DNA of 64,000 nt from Siderastrea siderea (taxonomy: Eukaryota > Cnidaria > Anthozoa > Scleractinia > Rhizangiidae). The stretch is taken from NCBI GenBank assembly GCA_964030785.1, contig OZ034969.1, forward strand, positions 33,644,101-33,708,100, given 5' to 3'. This document shows, piece by piece, positions 49,301 to 59,389 of this stretch. The notes under the pieces were generated by a model, which saw only the letters and a program-made list of their open reading frames with translations, had not been told where the DNA came from and made no database searches. Position 1 is the first letter of the stretch. Every line of letters begins with the position of its first letter. The translations under genes and the position numbers were made by a program.

Positions 49301-50185
49301 AGAGTTATTTTCATCTTCTGCCATGGTGTCCACAATGGCAGGAGGTTGGACATTGTGTCTTGTGGACAGAATGCTGTCCATTTTCTTGAAAAATTTCCAC
49401 TCCCTCCCTTTGCTGTTTCCACTTTTCTTTTTGTTGTCTTTTACTGTTTTATATTTTTGACGTAGCTTTTTCAATTTATTTATTATTTCCTGAACACCCA
49501 GTTCCATAGCAAATCCTTTGCTTTGCATTTGCGTCTGAAAATGATTAGAAATAAAACAGTACCAGTATTGTATGCTGATCACAGAGAACAGTATTTATAG
49601 AGTATGGATATTACTATACTGTCATTTGAGGGATTTACCAACTTATTCCAAAATGCAATGATGCAAACCCTATGATTCCAATTGAACAAAAAGACGTAAT
49701 CACATCTCATGATTTCAGGAGTTGGGGGATGTTCCTTTCCTTCTCATCAGTGTTATGTCTGCTGACTTCATCAATTTGGTGCCCCCCCCCCCCCCCCCCG
49801 ATTGGTGTTTGCTGCATGTAGGACCACGTGCTGTACAGGATATTTGATCAAGTTCAATATATTGAACGACGCCGGCGGAAACACCTCCGTACTTAGATCG
49901 TTTAAATTGTAACCTATACCTGAACACAAATGACATGATGTGCACAAGCTGTTTGGGGACCGAAACCTATGAAAAAAGCGAAAAGAAATGCTTTCAGAAA
50001 CTCTGCGAAACTGCTATGTCAGAACAACTTACCAACAAAGTTTGATAAACCTGGCGCATCTGTGTTGATGTTTTACTTCTTTCCAAATTTAACTGAACTG
50101 TTTCTTCACCCCATAGATCGAGAAGAATCTCCGTTGCTTCGGTAGACCAGTTGATCCCGCGACCACGTTTGTTTTCGGAAGCCAT
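46376..50185 (-). CDS. Harbinger Myb/SANT-like DNA-binding protein, five exons, 378 aa
   Basis: Exons on the minus strand: 50185-50033, 49534-49300, 48779-48582, 47937-47610 and 46598-46376, all with GT-AG borders and frames that join without a break (153+235+198+328+223 bases). Residues about 10-90 form the Myb/SANT-like trihelix: INWSTEATEILLDLWG, VYQTLLTQMQSKGF, INKLKKLRQKYKTVKD, SGREWKFF-type ending. Exon 3 has paired cysteines CCDNC and CCPNC, which suggest a zinc ribbon. Exon 4 is a tandem duplication of about 42 residues, each copy ending TTKGKRNRKSNVE with a basic nuclear-localisation-like stretch. The last exon is a charged helix rich in M/E/R. In Harbinger elements the partner protein binds the TIRs and brings the transposase to the nucleus and ends. 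No stop or frameshift found, in contrast to the transposase. Confidence 0.85.
48418..48487 (-). repeat. tRNA-like head of a possible SINE
   Basis: Minus strand reads CTGGTAGTTTAGTTAACAC (A-box-like) and, 30 bases on, GGAGGTTCGCATCC (B-box consensus). It lies in intron 3 of the Myb-like gene, and an AT-rich body may continue to about 48280. The cloverleaf is imperfect, so I do not call a functional tRNA. Confidence 0.45.
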
Positions 50186-50780
50186 CTTGTGAAGCACTGG
50201 AAGTACCGCGCATGCTTGATAGAAATTATTTCCAGTCCTTCCAAAAGTATCGCCGAGAAACGGTCGAGAACCCATTCGAATTCGGGCACGGCACTCCAAA
50301 CAGGCGGGCCGAGACTACCTATTTCAGGAATGCTCGGCCCGCCTGAACTTTTTGGCACCCGTGCCCATAAATATGCATTTACACGACACAATTCAGGAGT
50401 GCCGTGCCGTAAATTAGCGGCCCGCGTGCCAAACTTTAGGGGTGCCGTGCCCAAAACGCTTGTCGTGTAAATCGGGTTTATAAGTATCGAAACTTTATTT
50501 GGCACGGTACCTTTTCTAAACCTGTGCAATCACGTTTTAGTTACATGAAAAGTAATTCCTGGAAATGAGTATTTAGATCGCCAACTACTACAAATGTCTT
50601 AACCTCCAGAATTCGTGAGCAGAGAGGGTTTGTTTTAAGAAGGAGATTTCCTGGAATTCTTCCCTGAGGAACTGTTGACACGAACTGATTATAAGGGAGC
50701 CTTACTTTTCCTGATTTTCATCAGAATTTCATCACTGATTGGCAAATTGGCAAAAGCCTGAAGGGTTGAACGTTTAAAAA

Positions 50781-51880
50781 ATGGTCGGAAACGTATCCGC
50801 GAATTCCAGCACTACTTCGAACGTCATACCGAACCTCGAACACCCAACTCGTACAGCCAGAATTGTCACCGGCGTTATCCTTTTTGCCATTGGCATCATC
50901 GGCGGCATCGGCAATTCAAGGATCATATTTGTCTTCACCAAGACACCAACCTTCTCTAACAAGACTACAAGACTTATTCTCGCAACGCTCGCTGTTGTTG
51001 ATCTAACGGGATGCCTGATAAACATCCCTCTGCCTTTCTCCGCGATTGTCCTTCGACCTCCTGGCGCCGAACTTTACTATTTGTCCTACGCGCATATTTT
51101 GTTTACATACTTCATACTATGGTGCAGTTATTTTTGTTTTCTTTTAATCAGCATCGACATGAATGATACTTTGCGGAAGATGTTTAGGCGCCGAACTTTG
51201 CTAACAGCACAACGCGTAAAGATTGTTTTGGTTGCCATGGTAATTTCTGCTTTTGCTGTTGCTTTTTTCATGTACTTTTTCACGCAGACAATCCATTTTT
51301 CCTTCAGAAGACGGAGCAGTCAAACACAACATTCCACTTGATGGTGTATCTGCGAATAGCCGTGTTTTCTACCGGGATGCTGTCGTTGTGTTAATTTGCG
51401 CCGAATAAGCATTAAATTATTATTATGTTGTTGTCTCTTGTCCACTCGTTTTTGCGCGTTCAAGCGATGCTCAAGCGGCAAAACCGAATTATGAGCGAGC
51501 AACATGGCTTAGATCGTAGAACCGAGCAAATAAAAGAGAAGAAACTATTGCGGACGGTAATTGAGATGTTTGTGTGTTTTGTCGTTGTGTATATTCCATT
51601 CTTTGTAGTTAGCGTTCTGCAAGAGCAAGGCATGTTGCACTCCGTGGACCCTATAGTTGTGACTCAAGCTGTATTTCTCATGACCTATGCAACGAACTTT
51701 TTAGTTTACGGACGGAATTTGCATGTTTTGTTCGCATCATTTTGCTCTCTTTGTCAGGTATGCAGGTATGCAGGTATGCAGGTATGTCAGGTATGTCAGG
51801 TATGCAGGTATGCTTTATTTGATAAAGTAGCTATGCTAAATTCCTTCTTTCCGTTATTATTTCTCTTACTAAAACTATAA
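50781..51880 (+). pseudogene. rhodopsin-type seven-transmembrane receptor, disrupted
   Basis: Intronless. ATG at 50781; N terminus with NVSANSS glycosylation sites. TM1 ends GGIGNSRIIFVF (the class A GN), TM2 holds LATLAVVDLTG (the conserved aspartate), TM3 ends LLISIDMNDTL where DRY would be, TM4 is IVLVAMVISAFAVAFFM. A frameshift near 51300 moves to the frame with YLRIAVFSTGMLSL, and stops occur at about 51392 and 51407. The rest reads as TM6 (MFVCFVVVYIPFFVV) and TM7 (ATNFLVYGRNLH in place of NPxxY). The tail runs into a CAGGTATG microsatellite. Class A family membership is clear, ligand unknown. DRY and NPxxY were already atypical, which is common in cnidarian orphan receptors. Confidence 0.75.
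51757..51812 (+). repeat. CAGGTATG(T) microsatellite
   Basis: About seven units of GCAGGTAT / TCAGGTATG in tandem. It forms the cysteine-rich end of the receptor reading frame (CQVCRYAGMQVC), which is therefore repeat-derived. Confidence 0.85.
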
Positions 51881-52064
51881 TATATAGTATTTATGTGTTG
51901 TTCGCTTTTTTGTTATCTTAGCTGATTGCTGAAACGAAGAAGCCCAATCTTATCATAAGCTATCCGAAACATGTAGTTCGAGCTCTCATCAAACCAGCAT
52001 CAAACGTTGTTTCAAGTAAACAGCGTTGAAATATGTCGACACTTCAATACAATTATATACTTAC

Positions 52065-52170
52065 CGTCAGTTTTGTTGTCCTGTGTCTTTGATTTCCCCT
52101 TCTACTTCTGCAAGGATTCTTGTTTCCCTCCGATTCTGATTCTTTGATATTCTAGCTTAACGTCCGCCAT
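52065..52170 (-). other. exon-like first exon, minus member of a head-to-head pair
   Basis: From AAAATGGCGGACG the minus strand reads MADVKLEYQRIRIGGK and ends at a good donor, ACG|GTAAGT. An in-frame stop (codon 23) interrupts it. It is about 80% like the plus-strand stretch 52632-52754. Confidence 0.45.
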
Positions 52171-52631
52171 TTTGAAAAACAACTCAGTCCCAGTTGTACG
52201 CTGCCTTAAATGAAATCCTCCTCAAACCCAAAGAACCAATGGATGAGAAGCGCATGGGCCGTTGCTAGAAGTTCTCTGCCACTGACCAATCGTAGGACCA
52301 AAAAGACAATCTCTATTGTTTTTCCAAATTGCTCTTCAGCTGGTAAGAGCAAATAGCACATTCCCACAGATACCACGCAGCTCTTAACAACCTCAGCTAA
52401 TTTCATTGGACCTTGGTATCACGCAGCTCTCCCACCTCGATAGAACCTAATTTGAATTGCAAATTTCAATCGGTTGCGCGACGACCTTCCATGTATGAAA
52501 GTCTGTCGTGTACGCTTCTTACGAGCTTGTTTCCATGACCTGGCAACGATTGCTTACCCAGCTTTTTTTAAGGGGCTTTTAGTGAGCAATGTAGAACTGG
52601 ACCTGAGTATTTTCTTCCTTTTTTTTTTGGA

Positions 52632-52754
52632 ATATGGCGGGCGGTTAAGCAAGGATATCAAACTCAGTCAAGGATCGGAGGGGAAACGGATATTTGCAGA
52701 AGAAGATGAGGAAATCAAAGACACACGGACAACAAAACTGATGGTAAGGTGATA
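52632..52754 (+). other. exon-like first exon, plus member of a head-to-head pair
   Basis: AATATGGCGGGCGG, later GATCGGAGGGGAAAC, AAATCAAAGACACACGG and donor CTGATG|GTAAGG. The matching minus copy is at 52065-52170. The frame from the ATG stops early, although another frame is open through SQGSEGKRIFAEEDEEIKD. The 460-bp space between the two has CCAAT boxes in both directions. Confidence 0.45.
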
Positions 52755-54912
52755 AACTTTATTGATGTGCCGACATATTTCAGTCCTGTTTGCTTAAAGT
52801 GCACCTAACCCCTAAAATTTTTTTTCGGCTAAATAAATTCTGTTATTATCTGGAACATTTCTTCGCAAAAATTTTTTGATTTGGTTAAATTCTCGATTTT
52901 CTGTGCCCTGTTAAATTCAAGAAAAATTTGGTTCACGTCCGAGTAAGAGGAACCTGGGGCGAGCCATACCTGTGACGTCAGATCAAGAACCAAGAATTCC
53001 ACGCCGCTTAGTTTTTAGCTGTGTTTCTCTGACTTTATTTGTTCATCGAAGCCTTCTGACCTTGTAGCTAATTCGAACAAAAGCATAGCATGACTAAAAT
53101 TCCAATGTTGTAATCCAAAGCAGATACAGAGACGAGCTACGCGGATTCTGCTGATTTGTAGATGAATTTTAGCTCTGAACGCGAGATAGATGAGGAACAC
53201 GAAGTCGACAGTGCACCGCCAAAGGATGAAGAAAGTGCCGTCCTGCCCATATCTGCTAAAAAGCCGCTAACCAACGAAGAATGAATTGCTCAATGTAAAA
53301 AGGAAATAAAGGCAAACTAAGAACTGGAATAGCAAATAAAGCAATTTACGATTGGCCTTGGAGAGGCCTACTCTGGGACCTTAGCTCGCCTTAACTCGCC
53401 CTAACTCGCCCTAACTCGCAACTTGAGATTATGTCCAAACTTCCTTATCTCGCCTTAACTCGCCTAAACTCGCATTATCTCGCACAAACCCACTCAATCT
53501 CGCCACTAAGCAAAGTAGATACCAATTTAATTATCTCATCCTACTTTAAGTGTAATTTTAATATTAATCTATGAAGGAAAGTGGCCAAAGAGTATCATTA
53601 TATGGATTTCAAAAATGAAAAAGATAATGATTTGTAATGACACAGGGTCTTTACCTTAAAAAAATAGTAAATTGACCCGTCCCATCTTTCTGTAATTTCC
53701 AATAGCCTCTGTGGTAAGGGTATTTCACATGTAAAGATTACATATTGCTTTTCTTACTTAACGTCATTTGTCATGCCTTGGAATCACCACTGGATTGTCA
53801 GTGGAACTACCAGGAACAACCTGAACATGCACTAACTAGTTTGCTGATGCATAACAAAAAGGCTGCAATGCTAAGCATGTCAGATATTCCAGAGGCATGG
53901 GGTCACAGGTTCTAGGGATATTTTTTTAAAATCCCACATTGACTTTTAACCTTTATGTTCCACAAAGCATGTGACATTACTAAGAGAACATAAACAGTGA
54001 ATCCACCAAAAAAGTATTCATAAAATAGTAAATTTTAGTCTCATTCTTCTAAGCAAAACAAAGAAATACAAAAGCATGATAAATGATTTACAGCAAATAC
54101 TGCTTGAAGTGGCAAATACAATAACTTTGCAAATACATACATAGAAGCTGTTTTATGTTAATGAATAGCAGCAGAAATAGTATCATCTTATAATCTGATG
54201 GAGCTCAAGGAGGAATCCAGCTGACAATGAAAGCCTGGGATGTAGTCAGAATCTTTTAAATCCTCCATGGCCACATAAGCTTACTGATGATTTGCAGTTC
54301 ATAATTCTTATAAGATTAAAGTTACCTGGTAATAGAAGATTTGTACGTTGGTTCAACGTGGCATCCTGTGTGGCTTACAACGTAGTTAGCCTGACAAACA
54401 TAATCCATGATTTACAAATACTCGTTACATTTAGCCCTTCATTGGATAAAGGATTTCTAATAAAGGTAGCATGTTTGCATTGATCGCCAGCTTCGTTCGC
54501 CATATTGGAAATTACCCAGTAGAGACTGGTAATTCGTGTCTTTCCCAGGGTCCTGGGTATTGATCCCAGTCCACTGGCAGGCAGGTTTTATGTAGGACGC
54601 TTCAATGTGGCGTACATGACAAGAAAACAATCACAACGCGACGGACGGTCGCCATTTTTTGTAAAAATGCGAAGCTGGAAGATTGTAAGGGTTTTCAAAT
54701 GCAGGACAAAAGCTGACAAAGCAGATAATGGAAAGTAAGGGATGCTTTGTGATGAGTAAACTATTCTTGTCAATTTAAAGTCAAATGAAGATGAGGTATA
54801 GCTCTCTCAGTAAGCCTGAACAGAAAATATGGTCATTTTTTGCTGTTATTCGTAGGCTGAGAATGATGAAGAGATTACTATCAAGTTAACTTGATCCTCC
54901 TTTCTTTTGTAG

Positions 54913-55220
54913 AAATCAAAGTGTCTCTCACAGGACTTTCAAAGTTTAAGGAGGGAGTTTCCAAATTACAGGAACTACTGTCCTTGCGAAAAGGCATCAA
55001 ACTGCATTTACAAGAAGTTACAATGGATTTATCAGGAGGAAACGAAAATGCAATTGGCGTTTTCATTTCCGATAGTAACAACAAACAATTGGGCTGGATT
55101 CCAAGGGGAACCATCAGTGAAGTTCAGAGGATGGGTCGAATGGAAGACTTAAAGATAAGTCTGATAAATTTCAAGAAGAAAACATTTCAATGCATTTCAG
55201 TAAAGTTGACTGTATCATAA
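54913..55220 (+). CDS. terminal exon of a HIRAN-like protein
   Basis: Begins after a clean acceptor, TTCTTTTGTAG, and reads KVSLTGLSKFKEG, LQELLSLRKGIKLHLQEV, GGNENAIGVFI, NKQLGWIPRGTISEV, ending KLTVS and a stop. The block N-x-NAI-V followed by QLG-IPR is the pattern of HIRAN domains, small DNA-end-binding modules of helicases. A candidate upstream exon (54618-54737, MTRKQSQRDGRSPFF) and a 29-base middle exon (about 54856-54884) would join in frame, but this model is tentative. AATAAA-like signals follow near 55434. A domain this short may be a captured host exon or part of the transposon protein. Confidence 0.45.
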
Positions 55221-55693
55221 AAATCTCCTCAGCTGAGTTGTAATTCGTCAGCTTCCCTGTTTTTTTGTTTTGTTTTGTGTTTTCTTTTTTTTGTTCTAGC
55301 TGTTGCAAAACATTGGCACAGACTGTAAGAACCTTTTTTTTAGTTCTGGACTCAATGACAATAGTTCATGCTGATACCGATTATGCTAACCTGTCTATTA
55401 AAACATAGTGTTACTGAATTAAAAATCAAAACAAAATAAAACATCTTACCTGTGTTTATACCACAGTTACATTGACTTATCTATTCATGATTGCTTGGTT
55501 AACATTAGTTTCCTTTTTCACTAATTTATTAGTCTGCCAACTATTTATGTAGCTATAGTGAATATTTAATATTCACTTAATTATATGATGACGATGATGA
55601 TGATTATTATTATCATACAGCCACCTAATGGGATAGTTTGGTGTCTGAATGCTTTATAATTGGTAAAGATCAGGACTCCATATTCATACTTAA

Positions 55694-56753
55694 AGAGCCA
55701 GTGTCACCCAAAGTGCTTTGCGTGCGGAGGTACATTTTTCATATATGAAAAATACGTCATTGTCTCGATTGTCGTGAAGTCTGATTTGTATCTTCTTCCA
55801 TCGCTGCCGTTAGGGATCCGAAAGCACCAGTGTGAATTTTGACTTCACATTTAAGTGTCCCCGTATCGATTTCGTTGTAAATTTCCGAATTCTGAAGTGT
55901 TTTCGCAGTGGAGAAGGAGATCTTTAAATTGAATGCCTCGTAGGGTTCAGGAAAGTTGAGGCGAAGGCCGAGTCTTCCGGGCTCTGCCAAAGTTGTACGG
56001 CTGAAGGAGTCCGTGTATCAGTAAGGGAGGGAAAGAAAAACATCTACGGGTTTCAGCAGTAGTACTGACACTGTGTTTGCCGAAATAGTGCTACATTCAT
56101 TGCCGAATGAAAACAGAAGGAACGTTGACTTACCACAAAATAACAGTAGCTACGGGCTTGCTCCAAAATAATGCTTATGGTATTGAGCTTGTGCTGTTTT
56201 GCTTAATTATTCCTTGTACTCACTGTCTGTTTATGTTTTATTTTTACAAAAAGTGTAAGTGGCTATTCTGGTTTTGCGTCCATCGACATCGGTCGATGCG
56301 ATCGATCGAGCAATCAATCGATCGGACTGTAATAGATCCATGTATACGCATTCAATGCAAAGTCAGATCTTGAGTAGCTTTCTCCAGTGACATCTAGCGA
56401 TGAAGACGTCAATATTCTTGCTACTTGTTTTTGTCTTATTATTTTTATATCGAGTGGAAGTGGCTACTCTGGTTTTACGTCCATCGAGATCGATCGATTG
56501 ATCGATCGATCGATCAATCGATCGATGGTTATAAAAGCTCCATACGCGTTGACTACAAGTCAGATCTAGAGTTTTTTCTCCGGTAACATCTAGCGATGAA
56601 GGTATTACTTTTTTCAGAGGCTACTACTGTAAATATCAGCTTGCTGAGAGGCCAGTGCAGCAGGATATAATTTGCAAACGTCCGGCAAACGCGCCAGCCA
56701 AACATCAAAACAAAAACACAACCGCGCAAAGCACCTCGGATGACACTGGCTCT
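55694..56753. mobile_element. 1.06 kb piggyBac-like MITE, innermost of the nest
   Basis: TTAA at 55690-55693 and 56754-56757. Tips AGAGCCAGTGTCACCC and, inverted, AGAGCCAGTGTCATCC, both followed by GTGCTTTGCG. Contains the GATC-rich tandem duplication. No coding region supported. Confidence 0.8.
56215..56605 (+). repeat. two ~195-bp tandem copies with (CGAT)n cores
   Basis: Each copy has GTGGCTA(T/C)TCTGGTTTT, CGTCCATCGA, a run of CGATCGATC / CAATCGAT words, AAGTCAGATCT and GACATCTAGCGATGAAG / AACATCTAGCGATGAAG. The copies start about 56255 and 56450. Confidence 0.75.
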
Positions 56754-57109
56754 TTAAGCTTGTCCAGTTAGGAAAAAATTCAGTTACAAAATTTACATAA
56801 GAGTTCACTCAATCAATTTTTGCACTCATCTGAAATTTTTTGCTTATTTTTTTCGTAATTGGACAACATGGAGCCTTGTTATATATACAAGACATACAAG
56901 AATTGCAAGGCATCTTTTGCCTAAAGCATATTACTATATGTTTTAACTCTTATCACCTCGACATTAGTTGGGTCATTTTCCCCTAACTCGCCTTAACTCG
57001 TAACTGATAGGCAAGCTTGATTTTTTCTTAACTCGCCTTAACTCGCCTTAACTCGCATTATCTCGCATAATCCCGCGGCGAGTTAAGGTCCCAGAGTAGG
57101 CCTTTGGAG

Positions 57110-58407
57110 GGCCGTGAAGAAACCGGAATGCTGAGCTTCGCCCGTGAGTGTTTACATTTTATTTCGCACGTTCGGTCTTCACGTTTGGTCTTGGTTTTCC
57201 TGCTCTCCGCTTCTCGTATTTGAGACTTATATTCAAGCTGAGGGAACCTCTTATAGAAATGGAGATTTTAATAAGGCATTCCTTTCTTCATTTATTTATT
57301 TTACATGGAAGTAAATGTGGAAACTGCGATATTACTTACGTCTTGTCCATTTCTGTAACCAGCATTAACAATAACAACAATTTATAACACTAGTGAATCA
57401 GGAAGGCAATTATTTTCTAAAGGACATTGACGAGAATTATAAGCACGAGAGCTTGTTAGTATCGGCTCAACTTAGATTATCTTACCAATCATTTTTCTTG
57501 CGTCAACGTGCAAGCAATTTCCTCAGATCCCAGCGCGAGCGGAAATGTACAAATTATGTAAATCAACCGGCCCTCGCTTAACTCTCGACTCGAGGCTTCG
57601 CCGCTCATCGCCAACACTTCGATCTTCTTGCGGCCTTTTTTCGCACAAAAGTGGTAATAAAAGAATTAAGAAAGAGACTGCTTGCCCTCTACTTCAACGG
57701 AGGATATGAACAAGGGATCTCTGCAGAGTAATGTTTTGTTATGCTCGAGTGATTTGATAGGACTCAAGATAAAATTCTCATAGCGAGGCACGTTCATAGA
57801 CTAGAATAGGGAACAATGGCAATGGTTTGTTATTGTACACAATTGTGGAGAAAGCGCGTTCGGTTCTGCTGAAGGAGGACTTTCTATAAATACGGTCTTT
57901 AATTTTAAACCCTTCGCTGTTTTGGGCACCGCTTACATGTAATTATTTAGCGCTTACCGTGTAGCCAACTTGAATAATTCGCAAAGGTAATAATTTTCTG
58001 CGTACCGCGTATCGCGGGTATTCTGTGGTTAATCGGCTGTTGAATCATTGGAAATACACAAAAAGCTATCGTTTGATCGGATACTAAAGTTGTTCATTCA
58101 TTCATACCTTCTTCTGCGACAACAAATCTTTGCTTAAAATGCATCGAGCGTAGTATCGAGTGCTTGGAAGGCTGCCGCTTTGCTCGCTATTGGTTTACAA
58201 AATCCACTCATTTCGTCCCTTCGCCTCTGGTCGCTCGTCGTCAAAAAATGCTGCTTTTTGTAGTGAGACGTCTTGTGATTCGTTTCTTTGGTTACTATGT
58301 CTCGGAGCAATACGAACGGTCGACAGTTTTCTGTACATCTTCGAGAGCTCAAGAGAAATATAGCTCCGATAGAGAAAGCGCGAGACTGCGGGTTCTTGAT
58401 TTGACGT
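57110..58407. other. interior of the 5.8 kb element, right part
   Basis: No confident gene. 58134-58421 is open in several frames on both strands, which I read as chance in GC-richer DNA. Confidence 0.4.
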
Positions 58408-58606
58408 CACAAGGGGACTAGTCCCATGCCCTCACTGCTCGACCCTGAACCAAAATGGTGTCTATTTTCGGCCGATTTTCCGTACTTCAACCGCGCACAG
58501 AAAATCGGGGATTAAACCAAATCAAAAAATTTTTGCGACGAAATGATCCAAATGATAACAGGATTTATTTGACGGGAAAAAATTTTTAGGGTTAGGTGCA
58601 CTTTAA

Positions 58607-59256
58607 AACAACGTTTGGTGAGAACTCGAAGTACATTTTTCTTATAGCCCATGATTATGAGCCTGTGACTTCTTAGCTTTAATTGTAGGCTTTCTCGACA
58701 CAATATTACTTTTCAAACGGTTTTGGATCATAACATAACGAGCTCTAATTGATTGCAATCTTGCTTTCCATGAGGTTTTAAAAGCAAAGGAATGACGTCG
58801 CATTGCATTTTGTTGAATCTAACTCATATAAGAAATAAGAAACCGCCTCCTTTTTGTTCCATTGGGTGATGGCAACACTAGAAAGAGTTTGGAAAAATTC
58901 TAAAGTTGCTTATGCAACCCTCGCCTGCGGCTTGAATTCTTTTACCTACAGTTCATATTTATCAGTTATTTCATGTATTCTTTGTCACAAAAATGAAACT
59001 TTGGCAAAAAAAAAAAAAGGTACCTTATGGTAGCAAAGTCGGTTAGTACAGTGGCGAGGAAATTACAGTGAACCACAACAATGTTCATTCTTGAACGCGA
59101 AATGTTGAACGCGTTTTGCTACCCTGTTGAGTGATGTCATCAAACTTTGAATTCGACACCACATTCAAAATCTTTAGTTTTTCTTCCTCTACAGCTGTAA
59201 ACAGCTTTGTTGAACTCCTCAGGTTGAGCAGCAGGTGCAACGACGTTGAACACAGC
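58607..59256. other. noncoding, nothing recognised
   Basis: No gene, repeat partner or RNA gene seen. Confidence 0.5.
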
Positions 59257-59389
59257 CTAGTACCCAGGCGTTCTCTTCTCGTTCACACTACTTGGCGCAA
59301 AATGTCGTGACGTCACTGATATTCAGTGACGTCACGAAATTTCGCACCAACTCGAGTCGAAGAGCGGGAGGAGAACGACAAGGTACTAG
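59257..59389. mobile_element. 133-bp palindromic MITE with twin CRE-like sites
   Basis: Outer CTAGTAC and GTACTAG, then GTTCTC / GAGAAC and GGCGCAAAAT / ATTTCGCACC, with a core GTGACGTCACTGA-TAT-TCAGTGACGTCAC at 59307-59336. The core has two TGACGTCA words, the cAMP-response-element consensus. Flanking CTAG may be the target. Confidence 0.7.

Larger units (their letters stand above)
37212..50477. mobile_element. PIF/Harbinger transposon, 13.3 kb including a 7 kb insertion
   Basis: Tips ACCCGATTTACACGACAA face each other at 37212 and 50477, followed on both sides by GGGCACGGCAC and TTTGGCACGCG; about 57 bp of TIR. TTATA is present on both outer sides (37207-37211, 50478-50482), which would contain the expected 3-bp duplication. 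Inside are the two genes expected of the superfamily: a DDE transposase on the plus strand and a Myb/SANT-like protein on the minus strand, with 3' ends facing each other. Without the 38480-45509 insert it is about 6.2 kb. Confidence 0.9.
53364..57103. mobile_element. 3.7 kb element with AGGCCTACTCTGGGACC tips, nested
   Basis: Tips AGGCCTACTCTGGGACCTTA face each other; TTGGAG flanks at 53358-53363 and 57104-57109 (6 bp exact). Just inside each tip is a cluster of TAACTCGCC-type words that keep the same orientation at both ends. Inside is a spliced-looking gene remnant (54913-55220) and a further nested element. Superfamily not recognised. Confidence 0.75.
52798..58602. mobile_element. 5.8 kb piggyBac-like element with ~195-bp TIRs, host for two nested elements
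   Basis: TTAA at 52794-52797 and 58603-58606. Tips AGTGCACCTAACCC face each other, and similarity continues through AAATTTTTT, TTTTTTGATTTGGTT, GATTTTCTGTGC and GTGACGTCA(G/A)ATCAAGAACC. No transposase recognised. A small acidic open frame (53162-53284, MNFSSEREIDEEHEVDSAPP) sits after a plausible acceptor and is cut by the next element. The TIRs differ by indels, so the element is old. Confidence 0.8.

Noticed and set aside
23513..49799. Homopolymer G and C runs (23513, 25747, 34021, 39888, 49783) as quadruplex signals
   Set aside because: Single uninterrupted runs without four spaced tracts; their lengths are also prone to assembly error.
54292..54483. 63-codon open frame in the 53364 element
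   Set aside because: No acceptable start context, splice signal or family likeness.
58134..58421. Overlapping open frames on both strands
   Set aside because: Three frames are open at once over the same GC-richer stretch, and none shows protein-like motifs.
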